DNA of 64,000 nt. It comes from Curtobacterium oceanosedimentum. Its GTDB lineage: Bacteria > Actinomycetota > Actinomycetes > Actinomycetales > Microbacteriaceae. The notes under the pieces were generated by a model. It made no database searches, was not told the origin of the DNA, and worked only from the letters and a program-made list of their open reading frames with translations. The first letter of the stretch is position 1. The number at the start of each line of letters is the position of its first letter. Where the stretch lies: positions 19,686 to 83,685 of the forward strand of contig NZ_JAIXIG010000014.1 in NCBI RefSeq assembly GCF_020297365.1, in the 5' to 3' direction. Made by a program: the position numbers and the translations under genes. Below, in pieces: positions 29,041-37,188 of the stretch.

Positions 29041-29915
29041 TTGTCCGCCTTGCTGTTCATCCGGGCGAGGGCGAGCATCGGGATGAGCGTCACGACGAAG
29101 AGCAGGAGGCTCAGAGCGGACGCGTAACCGAGGTTGCCGGTGAAGCCGCGGGCGTACTGCTGGATGAGCATGACGAGCGAGTTGTCCTGCCCGCCGGGCC
29201 CACCGGTGCCGTTGGTGAGGATGTAGAGCTCGCTGAACACCCGGAGCGCGGAGACGCACACCAGGATCCCGACGAGCGTCATGGTGCCGCGGACCCCGGG
29301 CATCGTGACCGACCAGAAGCGTCGGACCGCGCCGGCGCCGTCGAGGGCTGCGGCCTCGTGCAGGTCCTTGCCGACGTTCCCCAGGGCGGCCAGGAAGATG
29401 ATCATGTAGTAGCCGAGCCCCTTCCACACCGTCAGGCTGATGGCGCTGAGGAGCAGCAGCCACCGGTCGGTCAGGAACGGGACGCTGCCCTGCACGACAC
29501 CGAGGGCCTGCGCCATCTCGTTGATGACACCGCGGTCGTCGAGGATCCACGTCCAGATGAGGCCGACGACCACCGCGGACGCGATGACCGGCGTGTAGAA
29601 CGCGGTGCGGAAGAACGCGATCCCGGGAAGCTTCTGCTGCACGAGCACCGCGATGAGGAGCGGGAGGACCGTCAGCAGCGGCAGGCACACCGCCATGTAG
29701 ATGACGCTGTTGAGCAGCGCCTCCCACACCTGCGGGTCGGCGAGCAGGGTCTGGAAGTTCTGGATCCCCACCCACTGGCTGACGCCGCCGAGGGGGCTGG
29801 CGTTCGTGAACGACAGCCGCACCGTGTTGATCGAGGGCCACAGGCTGAACGCGACGAGCCAGATCAGAGCCGGCAGGACGAGCAACCAGGGCGTGTACCA
29901 GCGGTTCGCACGCAT
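29037..29915 (-). CDS. Carbohydrate ABC transporter permease, MalF type (CUT1)
   Basis: A 292-residue inner-membrane protein with six predicted helices. The EAA loop is KDLHEAAALDGAGAVRRFWS, followed by VTMPGVRGTMTLVGILVCV. It pairs with the MalG-like protein to form the channel for the sugar bound by the lipoprotein encoded 19 nt upstream. No ATPase is encoded in the operon; actinobacterial CUT1 systems often share one MsiK-type ATPase encoded elsewhere. Confidence 0.92.
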   Translation of the reverse strand: MRANRWYTPWLLVLPALIWLVAFSLWPSINTVRLSFTNASPLGGVSQWVGIQNFQTLLADPQVWEALLNSVIYMAVCLPLLTVLPLLIAVLVQQKLPGIAFFRTAFYTPVIASAVVVGLIWTWILDDRGVINEMAQALGVVQGSVPFLTDRWLLLLSAISLTVWKGLGYYMIIFLAALGNVGKDLHEAAALDGAGAVRRFWSVTMPGVRGTMTLVGILVCVSALRVFSELYILTNGTGGPGGQDNSLVMLIQQYARGFTGNLGYASALSLLLFVVTLIPMLALARMNSKADK

Positions 29916-29934
29916 GACGATCCTCCCGTCGCCG

Positions 29935-31227
29935 CTAGCCGTTGGCCAGCAGGCTGTTCATCTTGGTCTGGGCGGTCTCGAGTGCCTGCTCCGGCGCCAC
30001 CTGGCCCTTCATCGCGAGGGCGATCTGCTGGTCGAGGAAGTCCGTCATCGCGGAGTTCGCCTCGACGGGGTTGATGACCTCCGCCGACTCGAGGGCCTCG
30101 TTCGCCAGGACCCGGGCCTCGCCGTTCACGGTGCCGTCGTCCTTCGAGAAGTACGGGTCGGACTGCGACGACGTGGTGGACGGGAAGATGTTGACCTGGT
30201 GGGCGAACGCCTCCTGGTTCTCCGCGTTCGTCATGAACTTCGCGAAGGCCTCGGCGGTGGCCAGGTGCTTCGACCTGCTCGACACCGACAGGCCCTGCAC
30301 GTAGAGCGGCGGGGTGTCGAGCGCGGGGCTGACGGTGACCTTGCCCTTGAGCGACGGGTTGTTCTTCTCGAAGTCGGCGAGCGAGGTCGCGCCACCGGTG
30401 GTCCAGGCGACCTTGGCCTGCGTGAACAGGGTCGAGTTGCCGAGGTAGTCGCTGTTCAGTACGTTGGAGGGCATGTAGCCGTCCTGGTACGCGTCCTTGT
30501 AGCGGTCGATCAGGTCGGCGGCCTCCGACGAGTCGGCGAAGGTGAACTTGGTGCCGTCGGCGTTGAGCACCTCGACGCCGGCGAGCGTGAAGTCACCGAG
30601 GCCGGGCTTCCGGCTCATCAGGTAGTCGGTCGGGCAGTTGTCGTGCATGGTCTTCGCCTGCGTGAACAGCTCGTCGGTGGTCTTCGGCGGGTTCTCCGCG
30701 TCGAGGCCGCACTTGGCGAACATCGTCGAGTTCCAGTAGTTCACGTCGGTGTTGAGGTACCAGGGGTAGCCGAACGTGCCGTCCACTCCCTTGTACTTGT
30801 ACGAGTCCACCGCGCCGGCGACGTACGTGCTGGCGAGCTTCGGGTCGTCCTTCCCGACGTCCTGCAGGAACCCGCGCTTGGCGAGCGGCAGGGCGATGTC
30901 CGGCGGCAGGTTGATCACGTCGGGCAGCGAGTTCGACGACGCCTGGCTGAGCACCTTGTCGGCGTACCCGTCGCCGGGCTGGTCCTGCAGCTTCACCTTC
31001 GCGTCCGGGTGGGCCTTCTCGAAGTCGTCGATGACCCCGTCGAGGTAGTCCGTGTAGGTCGGCGTGAGCGCCCAGGTCTGCAGCGTGATGGTGCCGCTGA
31101 TCTCGCCGTCGCCGCCGTCGGCCGCGTTCCCGCCGCTCGAGCAGCCGGTCAGGACGAGCGCCGTGGCGGCGGCCGTCGCGAGCAGCGCGGTGGCGCGGCC
31201 CCTCGTCATGCGTGTGCTGGTCCTCAT
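29935..31227 (-). CDS. Sugar-binding ABC lipoprotein (SBP family 1)
   Basis: 430 residues. The signal peptide ends in lipobox LTGC (Cys29), and a family 1 extracellular solute-binding domain follows: GTITLQTWALTPTYTDYLDG, LPDVINLPPDIALPLAKRG and VAWTTGGATSLADFEK. It captures an oligosaccharide for the two downstream permeases. The ATG at 31227 is preferred over 31248 because GAGGGAG lies just upstream. It is the first gene of the six-gene glycan operon, and the LacI-type dyad at 31251-31264 lies directly before it. The ligand is inferred from the linked GH18/GH38/GH5 genes. Confidence 0.92.
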   Translation of the reverse strand: MRTSTRMTRGRATALLATAAATALVLTGCSSGGNAADGGDGEISGTITLQTWALTPTYTDYLDGVIDDFEKAHPDAKVKLQDQPGDGYADKVLSQASSNSLPDVINLPPDIALPLAKRGFLQDVGKDDPKLASTYVAGAVDSYKYKGVDGTFGYPWYLNTDVNYWNSTMFAKCGLDAENPPKTTDELFTQAKTMHDNCPTDYLMSRKPGLGDFTLAGVEVLNADGTKFTFADSSEAADLIDRYKDAYQDGYMPSNVLNSDYLGNSTLFTQAKVAWTTGGATSLADFEKNNPSLKGKVTVSPALDTPPLYVQGLSVSSRSKHLATAEAFAKFMTNAENQEAFAHQVNIFPSTTSSQSDPYFSKDDGTVNGEARVLANEALESAEVINPVEANSAMTDFLDQQIALAMKGQVAPEQALETAQTKMNSLLANG

Positions 31228-31250
31228 GGCGTCTGACTCCCTCGTCATAG

Positions 31251-31264
31251 CTGAACCGGTTCAG
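31251..31264. promoter_or_regulatory. LacI-family operator of the glycan operon
   Basis: CTGAACCGGTTCAG is a perfect 14-bp palindrome with the central CG and AACCGGTT core typical of LacI/GalR binding sites. It lies 24 nt upstream of the binding-protein start and faces the divergent lacI-type gene. Confidence 0.75.
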
Positions 31265-31303
31265 TAGTGATCCCCGAACCCGTGTGTGGCAGACACTGTT
31301 CAT

Positions 31304-31321
31304 GACTAAAGCGCTATAGTC
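31304..31321 (+). promoter_or_regulatory. Leaderless promoter and second operator at the LacI-family gene
   Basis: The dyad GACTAAAGCGCTATAGTC (31304-31321, 16 of 18 symmetric) overlaps the -10 TATAGT (31315-31320), which is 7 nt before the GTG start. A repressor bound here would shut off its own gene. Confidence 0.65.
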
Positions 31322-31327
31322 AACCCC

Positions 31328-32359
31328 GTGGCCAGCAAGCGTCGAACGACGATCGCCGACATCGCCGCACGGGCCGGCGTGTCGATCAGTGCGGTGTCCT
31401 TCGCGTTGAACGACCGGCCGGGCGTCTCCGACGAGACCCGTCGGCGCGTGCGTGAGATCGCCCGCGAGCTCGACTGGCAGCCGCACACCGCCGCCCGCGC
31501 GCTCGGCGGCGCGAAGGCCGGCTCGATCGGGTTCGTGCTGAACCGGCCGGCCCGGACCCTGGGCACCGAGTCCTTCTTCGGTGACCTCATCTCGGGCATC
31601 CAGCTCGGTCTGGCCGGAAGCCACGTCGGCATGAACCTGCTCGTCGCGCGCGATGCCGACGAGGAGCTCGAGACCTACCGGGACTGGTGGCGCGGGCACC
31701 GGGTCGACGGGGTGATCGTCATCGACCCACGCCGCGAGGACCCCCGGCTCGCCCTGCTCGCCGACCTCGGCATGCCCACGGTCGTCGTCGGCTCGCACCC
31801 CTCGCCGGACGGAGCGGCGCCCACGGTCTGGATCGACGACTCGGACGCCACCGACACCGTCCTGCGCTACCTGCATGCCCTCGGGCACCGGCGCATCGCC
31901 CACGTCGCCGGGCGGCCGGAGTTCGAGCACACCGCCATGCGCATGGACCGGGTGCGGGCCTTCGCCGCCCGCGAGGGGCTCGACGACGCCGTCTCGGTGC
32001 CGACGGACTACTCGGCCGAGGCCGGTGCGAGCGCCACCCGGACCCTGCTGTCACGGAGCGTCCGACCGACGGCGATCGTGTACGACAACGACGTGCTCGC
32101 CGTAGCCGGACTCGGGGTGGCGAGCGAGATGGGCGTCGCGGTGCCGGGCGCCGTGTCCATCGTGTCGTTCGACGACTCGGCGATGATCCGACTCGTCCGA
32201 CCGGCGATCACCTCGCTCACCCGCGACACCGTCGAGCTCGGGCAGCGGGCGGCGACGCTGCTGCGCGAGCAGATCGATGCCCGGGTCCCGCTCCCCTCGC
32301 GTCCGGGCCCGTCCCTCACCCTGAGCGTCCGCGAGTCGACCAGCCGCGCCCCCGCCTGA
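31328..32359 (+). CDS. LacI/GalR family transcriptional regulator
   Basis: 343 residues. The N-terminal helix-turn-helix reads TTIADIAARAGVSISAVSFA (7-26), followed by a hinge helix and a periplasmic-binding-protein-like sensor domain (about 60-335) with VDGVIVIDPRRED and SIVSFDDSAMIRL. It is divergent from the glycan operon, with one operator beside each gene, so it probably represses both until a released sugar binds. The inducer is unknown; mannose, Man-GlcNAc or a mannooligosaccharide would fit. The GTG start has no Shine-Dalgarno sequence. Its last codons are duplicated 197 bp downstream. Confidence 0.92.
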   Translation: MASKRRTTIADIAARAGVSISAVSFALNDRPGVSDETRRRVREIARELDWQPHTAARALGGAKAGSIGFVLNRPARTLGTESFFGDLISGIQLGLAGSHVGMNLLVARDADEELETYRDWWRGHRVDGVIVIDPRREDPRLALLADLGMPTVVVGSHPSPDGAAPTVWIDDSDATDTVLRYLHALGHRRIAHVAGRPEFEHTAMRMDRVRAFAAREGLDDAVSVPTDYSAEAGASATRTLLSRSVRPTAIVYDNDVLAVAGLGVASEMGVAVPGAVSIVSFDDSAMIRLVRPAITSLTRDTVELGQRAATLLREQIDARVPLPSRPGPSLTLSVRESTSRAPA

Positions 32360-32712
32360 CCCCCGCCGTTCCCGGAGCACCCGGCTGCCGACACCCGGTG
32401 TCCGCGCACAGCGCTGGCGGCGGAAGACCGTGGTCTGCTCGGCGCCGTGACGATCCCGGTTCGCGGACCGCGGGGAACGGGAACCAGAACCGCCAGCGCC
32501 ACGGAGCGGAACGCCCCACCCGAGTCCGCGAGTCGACCGGCCGCGCCGCTCCCGGAGCACGCGACTACCGACACCGGTTGTCCGGGCATCGTCCGGGCGG
32601 CGGGAGGCCGCGGTCTCCTCGGCGCCGTGACGATCCCGGTTCGCGCACCAGGGAGAACACGAACCAGAACCGCCAGCGCTGCAGAGCGGAACGTCCTCCC
32701 CGCGGGCCGCGG
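32360..32712. repeat. Gene-free region with two direct repeat units, REP-like family, minus orientation
   Basis: The units begin with the same sequence, GTCCGCGAGTCGACC (32328 inside the lacI end, and 32525), and run about 180-197 bp. Each holds GGCGCCGTGACGATCCCGG (32441 and 32621) and GAACCAGAACCGCCAGCGC (32481 and 32661). On the minus strand both carry the core GCGAACCGGGATCGTCA that is also found in the 22.1-22.6 kb repeats. No credible gene is present. Confidence 0.85.
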
Positions 32713-33555
32713 TCACCACCGCTCGGCCCTGCGGCTCGTCGGCGGACGGACCCGCGCGAACGCACGCCGCATCGACGACGTCGTGCTGTAGCCGGAACGT
32801 GCCGCGACCTCGGCTGGCGGGTCGCCACGAGCGAGCGCGTTCCGGATCGACAGGCTGCGGTACCAGCGGCCGAGCTGCGCGGGCGTGCAGCCCGTCGCCG
32901 CGGCGCACCGGCGTTCGAGGGTGCGCTCCGACATGTCGATGCCGTCGAGGAGCGCCCGTACGGACGGCGGACCGGCAGGATCGAACAGGCGGTCGAGGAC
33001 CCGTGCGAGACCGTTGTCGCCGAGCATCGGGGGCGGGTTGTCTCGGAGCACCGTCGTGACGACGAGTCGGGCGAGGGCCTGCCGCTGCGCTCCGTGCCAC
33101 CTCCCGCCGTCGAGGTGCGCGACGTGGCGGAGCGCGAGGACGACATCGGGCGAGGGAGTGCCGGGCGGGCCGGTGGTCGCGATGGGTGGGAGTGCGAGGA
33201 CCTCGTCGGCGAGCGGGCCGAGCGAGGCTGCTCCGACGAGGACGCCCGTGCGCGCGAAGAGCGCCTCGTGGTCGTACTCGTAGGTGTCCGCGACGCGGGG
33301 CGGGCCGGAGCGGTGCGATCCCGTGCTGACCGTGATCCCCGGGTGCGGTCCGACCAGGGCAGCGGCGCCGGCGTCGACGCAGGCGATGTCCTCCCCTCGT
33401 CGCAGCCAGAGCGGACGTGAGCGCGTGGCCACCCAGACGTGCTCGCCCGCGGCGTCGATGTCGAGCGTCCAGGACTCGTCGTCGGACAGGACCTCGGTTC
33501 CCGGCCCGACGTCGAGTCCGACTGTGTCGACCAGTGCTCGGAGTGCGTCACCCAT
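32713..33555 (-). CDS. AraC family transcriptional regulator
   Basis: 280 residues. The C-terminal 90 residues form an AraC-type double helix-turn-helix: ALLDGIDMSERTLERRCAAA, GCTPAQLGRWYRSLSIRNAL, then ARSGYSTTSSMRRAFARV. The N-terminal sensor domain is not recognisable beyond a cupin-like pattern of short strands. The start is uncertain; the ATG at 33555 (MGDALRALVDTVG) is used and the frame stays open upstream. It is divergent from the histidine kinase gene and ends beside the repeat region. The target is unknown. Confidence 0.8.
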   Translation of the reverse strand: MGDALRALVDTVGLDVGPGTEVLSDDESWTLDIDAAGEHVWVATRSRPLWLRRGEDIACVDAGAAALVGPHPGITVSTGSHRSGPPRVADTYEYDHEALFARTGVLVGAASLGPLADEVLALPPIATTGPPGTPSPDVVLALRHVAHLDGGRWHGAQRQALARLVVTTVLRDNPPPMLGDNGLARVLDRLFDPAGPPSVRALLDGIDMSERTLERRCAAATGCTPAQLGRWYRSLSIRNALARGDPPAEVAARSGYSTTSSMRRAFARVRPPTSRRAERW

Positions 33556-33687
33556 CCGACGAGCGTGATCGAGGACGGGGCCGGCGTGGCGCGGATCGAG
33601 CGACCTGTAGAAGAGGGGGGATAACCCCACCCGGGTCGGGGAGAGGGCAGGATGGGCGGACGGCCTCGTGATCGCGAGGCTGGATGC

Positions 33688-35292
33688 ATGACCGACACCA
33701 ACCGCCTCGACCAGGCGCGCACCGTCCCGCTGGACGACGCCACGCCCTCGCCCGACCAGGCCACGACCGTCCCGCTGGACGACGTCACGAGCCCGGCCGA
33801 GCAGGCGAACACCGTCCCGCTGGACGACACCACGCCCCCCGGAGCCACCAAGCCGATGCCCCAGTACCCGCGGCAGCGCGACCAGAGCGACCAGCAGATC
33901 CCGCCGGCGTCGTGGAGCGCGACCCCGCCCGTCGGGTCCCGACCGGGCGGCGGCGGCTCGGGCACCGGATCCGGCATGACGGCCGGACAGTTCTACCGTG
34001 ACGCCTGGAAGCGCCTGCCGCGGGACTTCGGCTACATGGCGCTCACCGCCGTGCTGCTCTGCACGCTGTACTTCGCGTTCCCGACGGCGATCTTCGGCGG
34101 CGGGTTCCGCGACCTGTTCAACCCGTTCGTCCTGCTCATGTTCTTCATCGCCCTGTTCGTGGCGCGGTGGCTCGGGCAGTTCGAGAAGCTCCGGATGAGC
34201 TGGGCCGACCCGCGCCCGATCCGCCCGGTCGACTGGACGCCCCGCTGGCAGCAGAACTGGTGGACGCGCACCGGGTCCGCCGTCGCGAACCCGCACTACT
34301 GGCTGTACCTGCTCCACGCCGCCGTGGTCTACCCGCTCGCCGCGGTCGTGACCGTCGGCGCCGGCGCGCTGCTGCTCGTCGGCTTCACCTGGCCGATCGT
34401 CGCGGGCGGCCTGTACTTCGTGGGCAACATCGCGGCCGGGTACGTCCCGGACGGTCTCGGGTCCCTGGTCGGCGTCGGGTTCCTCGCCCTGCTGTCGATG
34501 GCCGCCTCGGTCGTGCTGCTGCCGCTCTGGGCGCGTGGCTCGGTCCTCGCCCACTACTGGATCGACTTCGGGCTGCTCGGCGGGTTCCGCGCCGAGGTGC
34601 TCGAGCGTCGCGTCGCCGGCCTCCAGGCATCCCGCGCCGGTGCCGTCACCGCCGAGGGGCAGGCGCTCCGCCAGATCGAGCGCGACCTGCACGACGGCCC
34701 GCAGCAGCGCCTGGTGCGCCTCCGCATGGACCTGTCCGCCGCCGAGCGCGCCCTCGACCGTGACCCGCAGAAGGCGAAGCAGCTCATCGGCGAGGCCTCC
34801 GAGCACGCGCAGGACGCCCTCGACGAGCTGCGGGCGCTGTCCCGCGGGTTCGCTCCGCCGATCCTGCTCGACCGCGGGCTCGTCGCCGCGCTCGAGGCCC
34901 TGGTCGCCCGCAGCCCGATCCCCGTCGGACTCGATGTGCGCCTGCCGGAGGGCCTCGAGCTGGCCTCCGAGATCCAGCGCAACGTCTACTTCACGGTGAG
35001 CGAGCTGCTGACCAACACGATGAAGCACTCCGGTGCCTCGACGGCCGGCGTGTACCTCGGTCTCGTGGTGGACGCCTCGGGCCTCTGGTACCTGACCGTC
35101 AGCGTCACCGACGACGGCCGGGGCGGCGCGCGGCCGTCGCAGGGCCACGGCATCGAGGGGCTGATGGGACGCGTCCGCGCCCTCGACGGCGACCTCGTCG
35201 TGTCGAGCCCCGAGGGCGGCCCGACCGAGGCGACGGCACGGATCCCGCTCGGTGCGCTGCACGGGGTCCCGATGGCGACGACCCAGCGGTGA
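33688..35292 (+). CDS. Membrane sensor histidine kinase, NarL/LiaS type (HisKA_3)
   Basis: 534 residues. The cytoplasmic N-terminus (1-105) is disordered and carries three 15-residue repeats with TVPLDD at 12, 27 and 42. About six membrane helices (115-300) follow. The HisKA_3 dimerisation domain has the phospho-accepting His335 in ERDLHDGPQQRL. The HATPase_c domain has SELLTNTMKHSG (N box) and DDGRGGARPSQGHGIEGLMG (G boxes). It phosphorylates the response regulator encoded 39 nt downstream. The stimulus is unknown; membrane-embedded sensors of this type often sense envelope stress. Confidence 0.9.
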   Translation: MTDTNRLDQARTVPLDDATPSPDQATTVPLDDVTSPAEQANTVPLDDTTPPGATKPMPQYPRQRDQSDQQIPPASWSATPPVGSRPGGGGSGTGSGMTAGQFYRDAWKRLPRDFGYMALTAVLLCTLYFAFPTAIFGGGFRDLFNPFVLLMFFIALFVARWLGQFEKLRMSWADPRPIRPVDWTPRWQQNWWTRTGSAVANPHYWLYLLHAAVVYPLAAVVTVGAGALLLVGFTWPIVAGGLYFVGNIAAGYVPDGLGSLVGVGFLALLSMAASVVLLPLWARGSVLAHYWIDFGLLGGFRAEVLERRVAGLQASRAGAVTAEGQALRQIERDLHDGPQQRLVRLRMDLSAAERALDRDPQKAKQLIGEASEHAQDALDELRALSRGFAPPILLDRGLVAALEALVARSPIPVGLDVRLPEGLELASEIQRNVYFTVSELLTNTMKHSGASTAGVYLGLVVDASGLWYLTVSVTDDGRGGARPSQGHGIEGLMGRVRALDGDLVVSSPEGGPTEATARIPLGALHGVPMATTQR

Positions 35293-35318
35293 CCCCGCGG
35301 GAGCGCCCGCGCTCCCAC

Positions 35319-35324
35319 TAGGCT
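35319..35324 (+). promoter_or_regulatory. Leaderless -10 of the response regulator gene
   Basis: TAGGCT lies 7 nt before the ATG at 35332, so the regulator can be transcribed independently of the kinase gene. Confidence 0.55.
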
Positions 35325-35331
35325 GGTCGGC

Positions 35332-35994
35332 ATGAGCGACGGCCCGGATGCAGCACGCATCCGGGCCGTCGTCGTGGACGACGCCGTCCTGCTCCGCGAG
35401 GGCCTGGCCCGCGTGCTCGACGAGGCCGGGATCGACGTGGTCGGGCAGTACTCGGACGCCCGGTCGTTCCTCGCGACCCTGCCCGACGGTGCACCCGACG
35501 TCGTCGTGATGGACGTCCGGATGCCCCCGACCTTCACCGACGAGGGCGTGCGCGCCGCCGTCGAGACCCGCCGGATCGCCCCGCGCACCGGCGTGCTCCT
35601 GCTGTCCCAGTACGTCGAGGCCACCTACGCCGAGGACGTCCTGGCCGCCGGAGCGACCGGCATCGGCTACCTGCTCAAGGACCGCGTCACCCGGCTCGAG
35701 GAGATCGACGACGCCGTCCGCCGCATCGCCGCGGGCGGCACGGTGCTCGACCCCGAGGTCGTGACGCAGCTGATGAGCCGCCGCCGCGATCCCCTCGCGG
35801 CGCTCACCCCGCGGGAGCGCGACGTGCTCGGGTTGATGGCCGAGGGCCGCACGAACGCCGCGATCGCGCGCGCCCTGGTGATCGGCACCGGCGCCGTCGA
35901 GAAGCACGTCTCCAGCATCTTCGGCAAGCTCGCGCTCGAGGACACCGGAGAGGACCACCGCCGCGTCCTCGCCGTCCTCGCCTACCTCGGATGA
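35332..35994 (+). CDS. NarL/FixJ family response regulator
   Basis: 220 residues. The receiver domain has the acidic pair in VVVDDAVLLREGL, phospho-acceptor Asp61 (VVMDVRMP), and a conserved Ser/Lys in LLLSQYVE and YLLKDRV. The LuxR-type helix-turn-helix (about 155-215) contains LTPRERDVLGLMAEGRTNAA and GAVEKHVSSIFGKL. It is the partner of the preceding kinase by position and type. The regulon is unknown. It has its own leaderless -10. Confidence 0.93.
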   Translation: MSDGPDAARIRAVVVDDAVLLREGLARVLDEAGIDVVGQYSDARSFLATLPDGAPDVVVMDVRMPPTFTDEGVRAAVETRRIAPRTGVLLLSQYVEATYAEDVLAAGATGIGYLLKDRVTRLEEIDDAVRRIAAGGTVLDPEVVTQLMSRRRDPLAALTPRERDVLGLMAEGRTNAAIARALVIGTGAVEKHVSSIFGKLALEDTGEDHRRVLAVLAYLG

Positions 35995-36007
35995 ACCGAG
36001 CCCGCGG

Positions 36008-36865
36008 GTGAACCGCGTCCCCGCTCCCCTGCTGGCGCTGACCGCGATGGTGTCCGTCCAGGTCGGCGCCGCGATCGCCAAGACCCACTTCGACGACGTC
36101 GGTGCAGTCGGCGCCGCCACGCTCCGGCTCGTCATCGGCGCCGTCGTGCTCGCCCTGGTGGTGCGGCCGCGTGTGCGGCACTGGACGCGCGCCCAGTGGC
36201 TCGGCGCCGTCGGCCTCGGCCTCGCCCTGGGCGGCATGAACGTGTTCATCTACTTGTCGTTCGCGAGCATCTCGATCGGGATCGCCGTGACGATCGAGTT
36301 CCTCGGACCCCTCGCCCTGTCGCTCGTGCACACCCGACGGTGGCGCGACGCGGTGTGGGCCCTGCTCGCGCTCGCCGGTGTCGTGCTGCTCGGCATCGGT
36401 CCGACCGCCGTCACGGAGGTCGACGGGGTGGTCTGGGCCGTGCTCGCCGCCGCGTGCTGGGCCGGCTACATCGTGATGAACCGGCGCGTGGGCGCCGCGA
36501 TCCCCGGCGTCGACGGGCTCGTCGTGTCGATGGTCGTCGCGATGCTCGTGGCGCTGCCGTTCGGACTGCCGTCCGCGGTCGACGGCGTCCTGCGGGAACC
36601 GAGGCTCCTGGTCGTCTTCGGCGCCGTGGCCGTGCTGTCCAGCGTGCTGCCGTACGCGCTCGAGATGCTCGCCCTGCGCCGCATGCCCACGCGCGTGTTC
36701 GGCGTGCTGCAGAGCCTCGGCCCGGCGATCGCGGCCCTCGCCGGCCTGGTCGTGCTCGCCGAGGGCCTCTCGGTGCTCGAGACGGTCGCCCTGGCGTGCG
36801 TCACGGCGGCCAGCGTCGGTGTGACGCTGTCGTCGCGTCGCCGACGCGACGGACCGGTGGCGTGA
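36008..36865 (+). CDS. EamA family exporter (RhtA/DMT type)
   Basis: 285 residues with ten predicted membrane helices in two EamA repeats, typical of drug/metabolite exporters such as RhtA (threonine/homoserine efflux). Motifs include KTHFDDVGAVGAATLRL, FLGPLALSLVHTRR and LPYALEMLALRRMPTRVFGV, the last being characteristic of the RhtA subgroup. The GTG at 36008 lies 13 nt after the response regulator stop without a good Shine-Dalgarno sequence, so it may be read through from that gene. The substrate is not known. Confidence 0.87.
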   Translation: MNRVPAPLLALTAMVSVQVGAAIAKTHFDDVGAVGAATLRLVIGAVVLALVVRPRVRHWTRAQWLGAVGLGLALGGMNVFIYLSFASISIGIAVTIEFLGPLALSLVHTRRWRDAVWALLALAGVVLLGIGPTAVTEVDGVVWAVLAAACWAGYIVMNRRVGAAIPGVDGLVVSMVVAMLVALPFGLPSAVDGVLREPRLLVVFGAVAVLSSVLPYALEMLALRRMPTRVFGVLQSLGPAIAALAGLVVLAEGLSVLETVALACVTAASVGVTLSSRRRRDGPVA

Positions 36866-36873
36866 GACGAAGC

Positions 36874-36921
36874 GGAGGCCCGGATCACGTCCGCCGACAG
36901 CGGTGCGTGATCCGGGCCTCC
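36874..36921. terminator. Two-way terminator, 16-bp stem of the GGAGGC family
   Basis: GGAGGCCCGGATCACG (36874-36889) pairs exactly with CGTGATCCGGGCCTCC (36906-36921) around a 16-nt loop. It separates the EamA gene from the convergent small gene. Confidence 0.85.
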
Positions 36922-36932
36922 AGGAAGACCGT

Positions 36933-37085
36933 CTACTCGTCGCGCAGGAAGTCTGCGTACGTGGGTTCCGACTGCTCCCCCGACAGCAGCGCCGGATCGT
37001 TGATCCGGCGCTCGACGTAGGCGCTGATGACCTCAGGCGGGGTGAGCACGTGGGCGACCCAGGACGGCACCGCTGCGTTCTTCAT
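36933..37085 (-). CDS. Small 50-residue protein, unknown function
   Basis: It starts MKNAAVPSWVAHVLTPPEVI and ends EPTYADFLRDE; acidic overall, no signal or membrane segment, no Cys. I do not recognise it. Support for a real gene: the ATG at 37085 has GAGGAGG 6 nt upstream and a strong terminator follows 11 nt after the stop. It lies 103 nt downstream of the SOS-boxed gene on the same strand. Confidence 0.5.
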   Translation of the reverse strand: MKNAAVPSWVAHVLTPPEVISAYVERRINDPALLSGEQSEPTYADFLRDE

Positions 37086-37188
37086 GGTGCCTCCTCGTCC
37101 GTGACCGGCACTCGGTTCGAATGCCTCGATCAGTGAGTTACTTGCCGACCCGGTACTCGCTAAACCATCCTCGCGCTCGAGCCCGATG

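Noticed and set aside
32713..36249. Very long minus-strand frame across the AraC, kinase and response regulator genes
   Set aside because: Only its last 280 codons look like protein (AraC); the rest is shadow of the kinase and regulator, which have full catalytic motifs.
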